Part shown: positions 8,721 through 17,831 of the stretch, one piece after another
How the letters are laid out: every line of letters starts with the position of its first letter
Numbering within the stretch: the stretch's first letter is position 1
From: Streptomyces sp. CA-210063
Lineage (GTDB): Bacteria > Actinomycetota > Actinomycetes > Streptomycetales > Streptomycetaceae
Reading direction: 5' to 3'
Length of the DNA: 64,000 nt
Assembly: GCF_024612015.1 (NCBI RefSeq)
Contig: NZ_CP102512.1
Coordinates: forward strand, 1,922,001 to 1,986,000
The notes under the pieces: model-generated
Databases searched by the model: none
What the model was told of the DNA's origin: nothing
What the model saw: only the letters and a program-made list of their open reading frames with translations
Made by a program: the position numbers and the translations under genes

Positions 8721-9553
8721 CCGCCGCCGACACCCCCACCCCCGTCCTGCAGGCTCGCGGCCTGGTGAAGCGGTACGGCCAGGTCACCGCCATCGACGGC
8801 GCCGACTTCGACCTGCTGCCCGGCGAGGTCCTCGCCGTCATCGGCGACAACGGCGCCGGCAAGACCAGCCTCATCAAGGCCCTCACCGGCGCGGTGACCC
8901 CCGACGCGGGCGAGATACGCCTGAACGGCAAACCCATCACCTTCTCCGGACCGCAGAGCGCCCGCGCCCACGGCATCGAGACGGTGTACCAGGACCTGGC
9001 CGTGGCCGCCTCCATGGACATCGCCTCGAACGTGTTCCTCGGCCGCGAGCTCCGCCGCCCCGGCATCCTCGGCAGCGCCTTCCGCATGCTCGACAAGAAG
9101 CGGATGCGTCAGGAGGCCGCCGAGCACATGGCCGACCTGAAGATCGGCCTGCGCTCGCTGACCCAGTCGGTCGAGACCCTCTCGGGCGGTCAGCGGCAGG
9201 CCGTGGCGGTCGCCCGCGCCGTCGCCTGGGCCCGCTCCGTCGTCGTCATGGACGAGCCCACCGCCGCCCTCGGCGTCAAGGAGTCCGGCCAGGTCCTGGA
9301 CCTCATCCGCCGGGTCCGCGACAAGGGCATGCCGGTCGTCCTGATCAGCCACAACATGCCCCATGTCTTCGAGATCGCCGACCGGATCCACGTCCACCGC
9401 CTCGGCCGGCGCGCCGCCGTGATCAAGCCCTCCGACTACTCCATGGCGGAGGTCGTCGCCATCATGACCGGCGCGCTCACCGTCGACGAGGCCGGAGATA
9501 CTGTCGTAGCGGATTCCGCGGCAGCGAAGGCCGCCGGAGTCCAGGCCACTTGA
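8717..9553 (+). CDS. Sugar ABC transporter ATP-binding protein, single domain (FrcA-like)
   Basis: A 278-residue ATPase that powers the CUT2 importer. Walker A is GDNGAGKTS (43-51), the signature LSGGQRQ lies near 155, Walker B is VVVMDEPT, and the switch histidine is in ISHNM. The ATG at 8717 overlaps the permease stop by 4 nt. Most CUT2 systems use a fused two-domain ATPase of about 500 residues (RbsA). This one has a single nucleotide-binding domain and so resembles the fructose-type FrcA subunit, which supports a hexose rather than ribose substrate (inference). Confidence 0.92.
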   Translation: MTAADTPTPVLQARGLVKRYGQVTAIDGADFDLLPGEVLAVIGDNGAGKTSLIKALTGAVTPDAGEIRLNGKPITFSGPQSARAHGIETVYQDLAVAASMDIASNVFLGRELRRPGILGSAFRMLDKKRMRQEAAEHMADLKIGLRSLTQSVETLSGGQRQAVAVARAVAWARSVVVMDEPTAALGVKESGQVLDLIRRVRDKGMPVVLISHNMPHVFEIADRIHVHRLGRRAAVIKPSDYSMAEVVAIMTGALTVDEAGDTVVADSAAAKAAGVQAT

Positions 9554-9575
9554 CGGATCGACCCCGCTCTCGCAT

Positions 9576-9601
9576 GTTCCGGCCGAGGCCGCGGCCGGAA
9601 C
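9576..9601 (+). terminator. Hairpin after ABC importer operon
   Basis: GTTCCGGCCG (9576-9585) pairs perfectly with CGGCCGGAAC (9592-9601) around a 6-nt loop, 22 nt after the ATPase stop and 28 nt before lacI. Probably a partial terminator separating the regulator gene from the importer. Confidence 0.65.
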
Positions 9602-9629
9602 CGAGAGCCCTCAGGAGACGGTTTCCTCC

Positions 9630-10658
9630 ATGGCAGCGAGCCGCCGCCCCACCTTGGCCGACGTCGCCCGCGAAGTAGGTGTCAGCGCGAAGACGGTCTC
9701 CCGTGTCCTCAACGAGGACGGACCCGTCTCGGCGCGGACGCGGGAACAGGTACTCGCCGCGGTGGCCGAGCTGGGCTTCCAGCCGAACCTCATGGCCCGC
9801 AACATCCGCGTCGGCGGCCCCGACACCACCATCGGCCTGGTCATCCCCGACCTCGCCAACCCCTTCTTCGGCGCCGTGGCCCGCGCCATCGAGGACACGG
9901 TCGGCGAACGCGGACTGACCCTGCTCATGGGTTCCTCCGCGGACGACCCCGACCGTGAACGCGCCCTGACGGACAAGTTCCTCGCCCGCCGCGTCAGCAT
10001 CCTGATCGTCGTGCCGTCCGTCGGCGCCGACCACTCCCACCTCAGGTCGCAGCGCACGGCGGGGCTGCCCATCGTCTTCCTCGACCGACCAGGAGTGGGC
10101 CTGCCCACGGACAGCATCGTCAGCTCCAACCGTGCGGGGGCCCAGGACGGTGTCGCCCACCTCATCGCCCACGGGCACCACCGCATCGGCTTCGTCGGCG
10201 ACCTGCCCGTCAAGCTGTACACCCGCCGCGAACGCCTCGCCGGATACCGCGCTGCCCTGCGAGCAGCCGACATCCCCTACGACCGCTCGCTGGTCGCCAA
10301 CGCCCATGATCAGCCGGGCGCCGAGGCCGCGACCGCCCAACTCCTCGAACTGGCCGATCCCCCCACCGCCGTGTTCGCGGGCAACAACATCATGGCGCTC
10401 GGCATCGTCGCCCAACTCGCGCGCGACAAACGCAAGGACGTGGCCGTCGTCGCCTTCGACGACGTATCACTCGCCGAGGCACTGGAACCGGCCCTGACCG
10501 TCGTCGCCCAGGACCCCGAAGAAATCGGCCGCAGCGCCGCGTCCACGGCCCTGGCCCGCCTCGACGGCGACCGCTCCCGGGCTCGCACCATCACCGTTCC
10601 CACCCGGCTGATCATCCGAGGCTCGGGAGAACAACCCGCTCCGGTCAGGAGTGGGTGA
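9630..10658 (+). CDS. LacI family transcriptional regulator
   Basis: A 342-residue repressor with an N-terminal LacI helix-turn-helix (TLADVAREVGVSAKTVSRVL, residues 8-27), a hinge helix (NLMARNIRVGG, about 53-63) and a periplasmic-binding-like sugar domain. AGGAGA precedes the ATG. It is the last gene of the importer operon and the best candidate for binding the TGTCA-N4-TGACA repeats at 6434-6463, with a phosphorylated or free sugar as inducer (inference). Its 3' end overlaps the convergent alginate lyase gene by 14 nt. Confidence 0.92.
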   Translation: MAASRRPTLADVAREVGVSAKTVSRVLNEDGPVSARTREQVLAAVAELGFQPNLMARNIRVGGPDTTIGLVIPDLANPFFGAVARAIEDTVGERGLTLLMGSSADDPDRERALTDKFLARRVSILIVVPSVGADHSHLRSQRTAGLPIVFLDRPGVGLPTDSIVSSNRAGAQDGVAHLIAHGHHRIGFVGDLPVKLYTRRERLAGYRAALRAADIPYDRSLVANAHDQPGAEAATAQLLELADPPTAVFAGNNIMALGIVAQLARDKRKDVAVVAFDDVSLAEALEPALTVVAQDPEEIGRSAASTALARLDGDRSRARTITVPTRLIIRGSGEQPAPVRSG

Positions 10659-11424
10659 CCTTGATGCGGGAGATGCGGACCTCGCCGTAGTTGTCGCCGG
10701 CACACGGGTCGGAGTTGCCGCAGTTGGCCTGGGTGTAGGCCCCTGCCTTGAAGTAGTTGGTGTCGCCGTCGTGGGAGATCGTCGTCTGGAGCCGGCCGTT
10801 GTAGTACGCGTCGACCTCCCCGTCCCTGGCCACGAACTTGGCCTCGAACTCGGTGCCCAGCTCGTAGTCGTCGGTGACGAGGTGGTGATGGCGATCGTCG
10901 CCGTCGGTGATGTAGAGGCGGCTGCCCTCGAGGCGGAAGACGGTGACATCGTCGTCCCCGCCGTGGACCTGCGCCCCGACCAGGTACGGCCTCTCCTCGG
11001 GCAGTGCCATGAAGGCCTCCCTGACCACGAGGGTGTGGGTGCCGTCCGTCGTGGACCATTCGGCTTCGTCCTCGCCGCCGTCGGTCATCTCCCGCAGCTC
11101 GGCGCGTGGATAGCTGGAACCCCCCGTCGTCACACCGTTGACGGCGGCCCGGAACCTGACCGCGTCGCAGTCGGCTTCGGCCCGGAACCAGGGATCGGCG
11201 GAGAAGGTCGCCAGGTCGGGCTGGGTGACCTCGGTGGGGTCCTCGTCCTCGCCGGTGGGCAGGGTCAGCTTCCAGTCGGTCAGGTCCAGGACCTCGGACG
11301 GGTAGGCGCAGCCGGCCGGCCGCTCCTGGGGGGCCGAAGTGTCCGCCTGGGCGGGCAGCGTGAGCGTGGCGGCCGAGACAGCGGCGGTGATGCCGGCCAG
11401 CACGATGCTCCGAGTGCTTGGCAT
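10645..11424 (-). CDS. Secreted polysaccharide lyase family 7 (alginate lyase)
   Basis: A 259-residue protein with a cleavable signal peptide (cleavage near residues 27-28, after PAQA). The mature part is a PL7 jelly-roll whose three diagnostic strands are recognisable: YPRAELREM (about 104; R-E-L-R active-site strand), QVHGGDDD (about 151; variant of the QIH motif, with V for I) and YFKAGAYTQ (about 223; variant of YFKAGVYNQ). These hold the catalytic His and Tyr that cleave alginate by beta-elimination. Q-V-H in the second motif suggests preference toward polymannuronate rather than guluronate by known family trends (inference). AGGAGAAA precedes the start on its strand. The gene overlaps lacI tail-to-tail by 14 nt. 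Confidence 0.9.
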   Translation of the reverse strand: MPSTRSIVLAGITAAVSAATLTLPAQADTSAPQERPAGCAYPSEVLDLTDWKLTLPTGEDEDPTEVTQPDLATFSADPWFRAEADCDAVRFRAAVNGVTTGGSSYPRAELREMTDGGEDEAEWSTTDGTHTLVVREAFMALPEERPYLVGAQVHGGDDDVTVFRLEGSRLYITDGDDRHHHLVTDDYELGTEFEAKFVARDGEVDAYYNGRLQTTISHDGDTNYFKAGAYTQANCGNSDPCAGDNYGEVRISRIKVTHS

Positions 11425-11560
11425 GGGGGGTTTCTCCTGTCGGGGGGGGTTCGGTTGACGACGCGTACCGTAGGCGCCGTTGTCGGGACCCGTCCCGGAG
11501 CCGCGATCTCACCACTTCCCCTTGTGCATGGGTACGACTCATGAAGGCTCTGGGTAGACG

Positions 11561-11584
11561 CTGCGTACGGTCGGCCGTACGCAG
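11561..11584. promoter_or_regulatory. 10-bp palindrome upstream of Ser/Thr kinase gene
   Basis: CTGCGTACGG-TCGG-CCGTACGCAG is a perfect inverted repeat with a 4-nt spacer, ending just before a TAGGTT hexamer (11585-11590) that could be a -10 box. An in-frame GTG lies 7 nt after that hexamer (11597), so a leaderless start is conceivable. Candidate operator. Confidence 0.45.
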
Positions 11585-11650
11585 TAGGTTCTCCCCGTGA
11601 GTGCGGCCCTGGGCCGTGCGCGTGCCGGGCTCGAACGAGGGGGAAGATCC

Positions 11651-13573
11651 GTGCGTTCCGGGGACGAGTTCGCCGACCGCTACGTCCTCAAGGAGGTCAT
11701 CGGCGCGGGGCGAGGCGGCGATGTGTGGCTGGCCCACGACACGGTGGTGGGCCAGGACGTCGCGCTCAAACCGGAGCGGACGGACAGTGAGGACGAGACC
11801 GCGGTGCGGCGGCTGCTGGGTGAACCGCGCGCCATGGCCAAGTTCCGCGACCATCCCCACGTCGTGACCTTGTTCGATGTCGTGACCGTGGAGCAGGACA
11901 GGGCCGGAAGGCGGACGTTCTGGTTCGTCATGGAGTACGTGCCCGGCGGCGGCCTGGACCGGCAGCCGACGGTCTCTCCCGCGCGGGCGGCCCGCATCGG
12001 TGCCCAGCTCGCCGACGCGCTGGCCGCCCTGCACGAAGCGGGCATCGTCCACTGTGACGTCAAGCCCGCCAACATCGGCCTCACCCGGCACGGGGCCGCG
12101 AAGTTACTGGACTTCGGCGCCGCCTACCGGGTCGGCGGTACCGAGACCATCACCGTCAACGGCCCGTTCAGCTTCACCCCGGACTACGCCGCCCCCGAGC
12201 TGGCCCGGGGCAACGTCCCCCGCCCGGCCTCCGACGTGTTCTGCCTGGCCGCCACCCTCCACGCACTGGTCACCGGTGCGCCGCCGCGCGGCGACGCGAC
12301 CGGTGAGGACGCCGACCCCGCCAGGACGGGGGACGAGGGGAAGGAGGCCGAGCAGCTGAGGTACTGGAAGGCCGAGCAGGGCGTCGTCGAGCTGGACGCC
12401 GCCGTGGGACCGCTGTATCCCGTGCTCACCGCCATGCTTCAACGCGACCCTCGGCACCGCCCCGACGCCGCCGAGGTCAAGCGGCTCCTGGAGGACGTGG
12501 CCGGATCCGAACCGGGTACCCCGGGGGACACGGCCACCGCCGGCACCGTCACCGGGCACCGGCGGTGGCGCCGGCCGCTGATCGCGACCGCGCTCGGCAT
12601 CAGCGCCGTACTGGCCCTGGGGCTCGTCGTCATCCCCGACCACAACGCAGGGAACGCCAGCCCTCAGCCCGGTCGGAGCCAGCCGGGGGACGACGCCTCG
12701 GACGGCGCGTCGCAAGCCCTGATCGGCGATCCGCACACGGCCGACGTGTGCGCTGTGGCCGACCCCGCCGCCCTCGACCAGTTCGGGGACGCCCACGTGG
12801 ACGTGGACTACGGGAACTTCGACCGCTGCGACGTACTGGTGGACATCGACGACGAGACCCGGATCGACGTGTCGATCAGCCTTCTTCGCGGTTCGCCGCC
12901 CGAGGGTTCGAAGCCCTCCCGCACCGTCGGCGGGATCGACATCCATCAGGAGCAGGCCGAAAGCGACGAGTGCAAGCTGCTGTTGACGTCCGACGCCGAT
13001 ACCGACGGCTCACTGGTCGGGGTCCGCGTCAACATGGGCAAGGGCTCTGTGTTCGGCGGCAACGCGACCCTGTGCACGGTCGCCGACAAGGCCGCCCGGA
13101 GCGCGGCCGAGGTCCTCGACCGGGGTCCGCTCCCCCGCCGGTCACCGGCCTACCCGCGCACGTCGCTGGCCTGGGCGAACGCCTGCCGACTCCTCGACGC
13201 CAAGGCCCTGTCCGCCGTTCCCGGCCTCAAGGCCGATGCGCCGGACGCCGGCGTCGCGAACTGGAGCTGCGAGTGGTCCAGTGATGTCGACGAGCTGGAT
13301 GCGGAGATCGCCTTCTTCCGCGATCAGCCCAGGTCCGCCGAGGACGGCGCCACCACCGTCAGGCTCAGCGGATACCGCACGGTCGTCGAACCGGACGACG
13401 ACGGCGACACCTGTACGGCCTTCGTCGAGTACCGCACGTACGGCGGACAGGACGCCGAGACCGCCGCCGAGATGGTGCGCCTGGATGTCGGCGGGCGACA
13501 GCCCGCGGACAAGCTCTGCGCGATGACCGAAGCCCTCGCGGCGTCCGCCGCCGCCGAACTCCGCGCGCGATGA
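11651..13573 (+). CDS. Receptor-like serine/threonine protein kinase
   Basis: A 640-residue kinase with one membrane span. The N-terminal kinase domain has the glycine loop GAGRGG, lysine in VALKPE, catalytic loop HCDVKPAN (HCD in place of HRD, aspartate near 135), DFG near 154 and APE (AAPEL). A TM segment lies at about 310-330. The extracytoplasmic part carries two related cysteine-containing modules (about 360-480 and 500-635), not PASTA repeats. The GTG at 11651 follows GAGGGGGAAG; an upstream in-frame GTG at 11597 would add 18 residues. The duplicated sensor module resembles lipoprotein-type DUF3558 domains only weakly, so its ligand is unknown. Confidence 0.87.
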   Translation: MRSGDEFADRYVLKEVIGAGRGGDVWLAHDTVVGQDVALKPERTDSEDETAVRRLLGEPRAMAKFRDHPHVVTLFDVVTVEQDRAGRRTFWFVMEYVPGGGLDRQPTVSPARAARIGAQLADALAALHEAGIVHCDVKPANIGLTRHGAAKLLDFGAAYRVGGTETITVNGPFSFTPDYAAPELARGNVPRPASDVFCLAATLHALVTGAPPRGDATGEDADPARTGDEGKEAEQLRYWKAEQGVVELDAAVGPLYPVLTAMLQRDPRHRPDAAEVKRLLEDVAGSEPGTPGDTATAGTVTGHRRWRRPLIATALGISAVLALGLVVIPDHNAGNASPQPGRSQPGDDASDGASQALIGDPHTADVCAVADPAALDQFGDAHVDVDYGNFDRCDVLVDIDDETRIDVSISLLRGSPPEGSKPSRTVGGIDIHQEQAESDECKLLLTSDADTDGSLVGVRVNMGKGSVFGGNATLCTVADKAARSAAEVLDRGPLPRRSPAYPRTSLAWANACRLLDAKALSAVPGLKADAPDAGVANWSCEWSSDVDELDAEIAFFRDQPRSAEDGATTVRLSGYRTVVEPDDDGDTCTAFVEYRTYGGQDAETAAEMVRLDVGGRQPADKLCAMTEALAASAAAELRAR

Positions 13574-13599
13574 GATGACACGGGGGCGTCGGCGCCTGG

Positions 13600-14388
13600 T
13601 CAGGACACGGAGTCCGGCCAGGCCATGTCGTCCTCCATCAGGTCCAGGTCCGGCGGTACGAGCGTCGTCGACTCCACCAGCCCCTTGATCAGGTTGTGCA
13701 GCAGGCTGTTGTCGGCGGGACGGCCCTGCGACTTGTCGTGCAGCAGCTGGTACCTGAAGCCGCTGTGGTGCAGACGGCGGCGTACGGCCTCGATGCGGCG
13801 CTCGATCCGGCGCTCGTTCCAGTTGCCGTCCGGGCGGAGGTAGGCGAGCTGCTTGGCGGCGGTGGAGTAGGTGAGGGGGCGCGGGTTCTCCTCGTACAGC
13901 AGATACCGCTGGCCGAGGAGGGCCAGCAGCAGTCGTTCGTCGTCGTCGAGCGGCCACGTCTCCGGCCGGACCGTCTCCGTGCGCCGCCGGGACACGGGAC
14001 CCTGGTCGTCATGGCCCGCGACATACAGCTCGACGAGGTGCTCGCGGTAGCCGGAGCCCTTCACGAACAGCGGGGTGTAGCCGGCGTCGAGCGGGATGGG
14101 CTCGGTGGTGAGGTGCATCATCCGGCCGCGGGGCAGCCGGACGAGCTGCTGCCCGATGTTGCGCAGCCACCACATGCCTTGGCGGTACGTCAACTCGCCG
14201 TGCCGCCGGCTCACGCGCAGGTCGTCCACGCCGACCCCCAGGTCCACGTCCGGCTCCTCACCGCGCCCGAAGCGGACGGTCAGCCCCTGGCGGGGCGGTG
14301 CGCTGAGTTCAGCGGTGACCGTACGGGCATGCAGGGTCCCTGGCGTGGTGGGCGGGACACCACGTGCGAGGCTGGCGGAGGGGGGCAT
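13600..14388 (-). CDS. FHA domain-containing protein
   Basis: A 262-residue cytoplasmic protein. Residues about 30-100 form a forkhead-associated phosphothreonine-binding domain (FGRGEEPDV then VSRRHGEL). The C-terminal half (about 130-262) resembles a winged-helix-like region of Streptomyces FHA regulators (RLLLALLGQRYLL then ERRIERRIEAVRRRLH). The start at 14388 has CGAGGAGA upstream. It is convergent with the Ser/Thr kinase 26 nt away, and the pairing of a kinase with a phosphothreonine reader suggests a signalling couple (inference). Confidence 0.78.
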   Translation of the reverse strand: MPPSASLARGVPPTTPGTLHARTVTAELSAPPRQGLTVRFGRGEEPDVDLGVGVDDLRVSRRHGELTYRQGMWWLRNIGQQLVRLPRGRMMHLTTEPIPLDAGYTPLFVKGSGYREHLVELYVAGHDDQGPVSRRRTETVRPETWPLDDDERLLLALLGQRYLLYEENPRPLTYSTAAKQLAYLRPDGNWNERRIERRIEAVRRRLHHSGFRYQLLHDKSQGRPADNSLLHNLIKGLVESTTLVPPDLDLMEDDMAWPDSVS

Positions 14389-14413
14389 CGTTGGTCTCCT
14401 CGGATCGAGAGCT

Positions 14414-14460
14414 TCCGGGTTCGATGGCGTCCGGGTTCGACGGCGTCCGGGTTCGAGAGC
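14414..14460. repeat. 16-bp tandem repeat in divergent FHA/SUKH promoter region
   Basis: TCCGGGTTCGAYGGCG is repeated at 14414-14429 and 14430-14445, with a third diverging copy from 14446. The array is flanked on both sides by TCGAGAGCTTC (from 14405 and from about 14453). It fills much of the 193-bp divergent intergenic region. Confidence 0.7.
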
Positions 14461-14581
14461 TTCTCGGCAGGCGTCCGACGTACTGACCAGTATCCGCACC
14501 CGTTCCGGGACCCCTCCCCGAACGCCGTCGGCCGCGGCGAGGAGCGGAGCGCTGTCAGTGGTGGGTGGCAGCATCGGACAC

Positions 14582-16501
14582 ATGACGGACACCACGGCAT
14601 TCAACTGGCGTTCCTTCCTGCTCAGATGGAGCGGGGAGTGGGCGGATTCCCTGCCGGACGGCGACACGCGGGGCGAGGACGACGAGGCCGCGCGGCGGGC
14701 GCGGTGGCTGGGGTTCCCGCCCGCGTCGGAGGAGGGGATCGCAGCCCTGGAAGAGCGCCTCGGCCGGCGGATGCCCCCGTCGTACCGGGAGTTCCTCAAG
14801 GTCAGCGACGGATGGCGGCACGCGGGCGGGTTCGTGTGGCTGCTCGCGGGGACGCAGGACGCGCACTGGCACAACAACGAGTCAGGACTCGCGGAGATGG
14901 TCGAGGAAGACCTCGACGAGGACGCCGGGCCCGAGGAGCGGCGGGAGGCGGACCTCTGGCGGCGCGGACTGCAGCTCGACGTCGAGTCCGACGTCACCCA
15001 CGTCCTCATGGACCCCGAGGACGTCGACGAGGTCGGCGAGTGGGCCGTCTACACATGGGCGAGCTGGCGGGCCGCGCCACCCGAGCGGCACGCGAACTTC
15101 CTCGAGTTCATGCGGGAGATGTACCGGGAGTTCCACAGCCTGCGGGCGCACGGGAGCGACGGGGAGCCGGAGTTCGCCAACGACACGACGCGAAACCTGG
15201 ACGCCCAGGTCGAAGAGGCCCGGCTGGAGGCGCTGCGCGGCGGCTGGGAGCGGGCCGTGAAGGCGCTGGACGAGGCCAAGGAGTACGGCAGACCGCGGGC
15301 CGCCGGGCTGGGTGACCAGATACGTCGTCTGCTCGGACAGACCTCCATGGTGTACTTCGAGGACCTGGTGACGGGCCCGCGGTACGCGCCCGAGCTGCTG
15401 CCACCGCTGGTCGCCGAGCACGCGGCGCACTCGTACCGGGACGACTCCGCGCTGACGTTCTTTCTGCGGGGCGCCGACGACGACGTGGTGTCGCTGGCTC
15501 ACACGACGCTGAATCAGGTGCGGAACGGCACGTACCGGTACACGGCGGCCGGACCGTTCGGGGAGCCGGTCGAGCGGGCGCGGGAGCTGGCGCGGTGGGG
15601 AGACACCGACGGGGCATGGCGGACACTGATGGACGCTCTGCCCCTGTGGGAGCCGGTGGGACCGGACCATCTGGCGCCGCTGGGGTGGGTGGCCGACCCA
15701 CTGCTCGGGCCGCTGCTGACCCCGGAGCGGGGCCGGGAGCTGCTGTCCACACCGAGGGGCGGGCAGGCGGGTGAGGCACCGAGGCCGACGGCCGGGCTCG
15801 ACCCCGGCGGCCTGGCGTGGCTCGCGGAGCCGGACCCCGGCGACAACCGCACGTCCTACCGCTTCGTCCTGGTGGAAGGGGTGGAGCCGGAGGAACTGCC
15901 CCGACGTCTCACGGACGGGGATGGGGACAGAGACGGGGACGGGGACGGCACCGTGCTGAACGAACCCATGACCTTCTGGGAGGCACGCCGCAGGTCGCTG
16001 GACAACAAACAAGGAGAGTTCTCGTCCTACGACGACAGGGCTCTCATGGCGGTCGGCCGGGCCGGCACCGGCTGGAGCTTCGCCTTCGACGGCGATCCCG
16101 CCCCGTTCGGCCGGGAGCGGTTCGTCTCCCCGGCCGCGGCCGCCGGCGAGGGCACCCGCGCGGTGGTGGTGTGGAGCGGCCTGAGGACCTGGCACGGTGA
16201 GCCGTTCTTCCACCTCTCGGTGGCGCGAGACGGTGCCGAGCAGTACGCGTTCACGTACGCGGACGGAGAGGTCCGGTCAAGCGGGGAGATACCGCGGGCA
16301 CTGGACCCGAGCCGGTTCTTCGGCGACCTGGCGGACAGCGCCGAGGCCGAACGGTCGCTGCTGGAAGCGGTGACCGGGGAGTTCGGTGCCCATCTGCCGC
16401 GCCACGCGATCGTGAACGGGCGGCTGCACACGTTCACCACCCGCTCCTGGACGCGGCCGCCGAGGGACGGCGAGACGTACGCAGTGATCCGGCTGAGTTG
16501 A
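14582..16501 (+). CDS. SMI1/KNR4 (SUKH) domain protein
   Basis: A 639-residue protein whose N-terminal 150 residues carry a SUKH/SMI1-KNR4 fold (EEGIAALEERLGRRMPPSYREFLKVSDGW is the family core; quoted run begins near residue 52 and key elements are LPPSYREFL-like and SDGW). The remaining roughly 450 residues are a Streptomyces-type extension without a recognised motif. SUKH proteins include immunity proteins against contact-dependent toxins and general signalling adaptors. No polymorphic toxin gene is adjacent here, so immunity cannot be claimed. The ATG at 14582 has only a weak upstream ribosome site. It is transcribed divergently from the FHA gene. Confidence 0.75.
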   Translation: MTDTTAFNWRSFLLRWSGEWADSLPDGDTRGEDDEAARRARWLGFPPASEEGIAALEERLGRRMPPSYREFLKVSDGWRHAGGFVWLLAGTQDAHWHNNESGLAEMVEEDLDEDAGPEERREADLWRRGLQLDVESDVTHVLMDPEDVDEVGEWAVYTWASWRAAPPERHANFLEFMREMYREFHSLRAHGSDGEPEFANDTTRNLDAQVEEARLEALRGGWERAVKALDEAKEYGRPRAAGLGDQIRRLLGQTSMVYFEDLVTGPRYAPELLPPLVAEHAAHSYRDDSALTFFLRGADDDVVSLAHTTLNQVRNGTYRYTAAGPFGEPVERARELARWGDTDGAWRTLMDALPLWEPVGPDHLAPLGWVADPLLGPLLTPERGRELLSTPRGGQAGEAPRPTAGLDPGGLAWLAEPDPGDNRTSYRFVLVEGVEPEELPRRLTDGDGDRDGDGDGTVLNEPMTFWEARRRSLDNKQGEFSSYDDRALMAVGRAGTGWSFAFDGDPAPFGRERFVSPAAAAGEGTRAVVVWSGLRTWHGEPFFHLSVARDGAEQYAFTYADGEVRSSGEIPRALDPSRFFGDLADSAEAERSLLEAVTGEFGAHLPRHAIVNGRLHTFTTRSWTRPPRDGETYAVIRLS

Positions 16502-16559
16502 TGCGCGCCACCCCTGCCGGGCGGCGCGCGGCCTTCCCGGCCGTCCGTGTCCTCGTGGC

Positions 16560-16737
16560 GCCGGGGATGGCGTGTATCGCGGGCGTATCGACATACGCAT
16601 ACGCCGCCGCAACAGTCCTCCGCCTTCACTGACCGCATGGAGCTCGGGGCGGGCTGCTCGGCCCTGGTCGAGGTCGCGCAGTACGTCCCGGATGGCTTCT
16701 GCCAGACAGGGCTCTCCTCGACAATCAGCACACGCAT
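16560..16737 (-). pseudogene. Relic of a response-regulator N-terminus
   Basis: Reading leftward from an ATG at 16737 gives MRVLIVEESP, a typical receiver-domain first strand. After a one-base frame change the sequence continues LAEAIRDVLRDLDQG, the expected first helix of a NarL-type regulator. Nothing resembling the rest of a receiver or an output domain follows, so this is a truncated, frameshifted remnant. It occupies most of the 363-bp gap between the SUKH and VOC genes; the rest of that gap shows nothing else. Confidence 0.55.
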
Positions 16738-16864
16738 GCCCTCGAGGCTATGAGCCGGTGCATATCGTGGGTGTATCGAACACCGCTGTGGCCCATCGAT
16801 CCAGGTCTGCTCAAGGTCCTCCGCCACACCTGTCGATTCGTCCCCCGGGTATACGGTTGGCGGC

Positions 16865-17605
16865 ATGGCGCTGCGACTCTTCGAGGTGAACGTCAAAGCC
16901 CGGGACGACTCGGCGTTGGGCCGGTTCTGGGCGGAGGCGCTCGGGTGGAGTGTTTCCAGCGAGGCACCCGGTGCGACCAGCGTCAAGCCCGTGGGTTCCG
17001 CCTGGCCGGACCCCGCCGCCGTCCGCGTCGATGTCATCGCCGTCCCGGACCCCGAAACGGTGCAGAACCGCGCGCACATCGAACTCGCCACCACCTCTGC
17101 GGCCCATCACGCGGAGTTGGTCGCGCGCCTGAAGGAGCTCGGCGCGACGCCCGCCGACGGCCAAGGCGACCTCCCTCGGACAGTTCTGGCCGACCCGGAG
17201 GGCAACGTGTTCTGCGTCCTGGAGCCTCGGGAGATCCACCGGGACACCGGGCCCATCGCCGCGGTGGTCGTCGACTGCGCGGACCCGCGGGCCATGGCCC
17301 GGTTCTGGGGCGCGGCGATGGACTGGACCCCGCACGAGGTGACCGACGATCATGCGCTGCTGCGCTCCGCCGAGGGTGTCGGCCCGTATCTGGAGTTCCT
17401 CCGCACGCCCCACCTGAAGGAGATGCGGCACCGCGTCCATCTCGACCTGGCGCCCTACCCCTTCGACGGTGACGGTCAAGCGGCGGGCGTGGCCCGGCTC
17501 AAGGCCCTCGGCGCGACGCCCGCCGACGCGGGCCGGGGCGACTTCCCGTGGAAGGTTCTGGCCGACCCGGAAGGCAACGAGTTCTGCGTCCTCGGCCCGG
17601 CCTGA
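16865..17605 (+). CDS. VOC family protein with two glyoxalase/bleomycin-resistance-like domains
   Basis: A 246-residue protein built of two tandem vicinal-oxygen-chelate modules (about 1-120 and 128-246). Each ends in the same signature, VLADPEGNVFCVLEP and VLADPEGNEFCVLGP. The recurring PEGN-E/V-FCVL strand is typical of the Glyoxalase_6 subfamily abundant in Streptomyces. Metal-binding His/Glu positions are only partly kept, so it may bind rather than transform a ligand. It stands alone between a relic and the glyoxylate operon. Confidence 0.82.
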   Translation: MALRLFEVNVKARDDSALGRFWAEALGWSVSSEAPGATSVKPVGSAWPDPAAVRVDVIAVPDPETVQNRAHIELATTSAAHHAELVARLKELGATPADGQGDLPRTVLADPEGNVFCVLEPREIHRDTGPIAAVVVDCADPRAMARFWGAAMDWTPHEVTDDHALLRSAEGVGPYLEFLRTPHLKEMRHRVHLDLAPYPFDGDGQAAGVARLKALGATPADAGRGDFPWKVLADPEGNEFCVLGPA

Positions 17606-17765
17606 CGCGGAGCCTCCCCGCCCGCTCCACCACGCCCACGCCACCGGACTCGTCAATGACGGCGCCCCTGGCGTGGCACGCAGGTCCCTCGCACGCGCAC
17701 TCCCTGACGCGCGGCGCCGTTTCCCACCGAGCCCTCTTGACAAGCTCTGACGATCGACGGCAGTC

Positions 17766-17801
17766 TTCCATTAAGCAGAAAGCAACTTCCGCAATATGGA
17801 A
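17766..17801. promoter_or_regulatory. Tandem 15-bp palindromic operators upstream of hyi
   Basis: TTCCATTAAGCAGAA (17766-17780) and TTCCGCAATATGGAA (17787-17801) are two related palindromes whose centres are exactly 21 bp apart. The same pair arrangement with the same spacing occurs upstream of gcl (23233-23268). An IclR/AllR-type regulator of glyoxylate/allantoin metabolism is the likely binder (inference). Confidence 0.75.
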
Positions 17802-17831
17802 ACGTGCACGGAAGGGAGCGTCTGAGGCCCC

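Noticed and set aside
14582..16501. Polymorphic-toxin immunity locus based on the SUKH domain
   Set aside because: No toxin with a secretion or pretoxin domain is adjacent, and the protein is far longer than typical immunity proteins.
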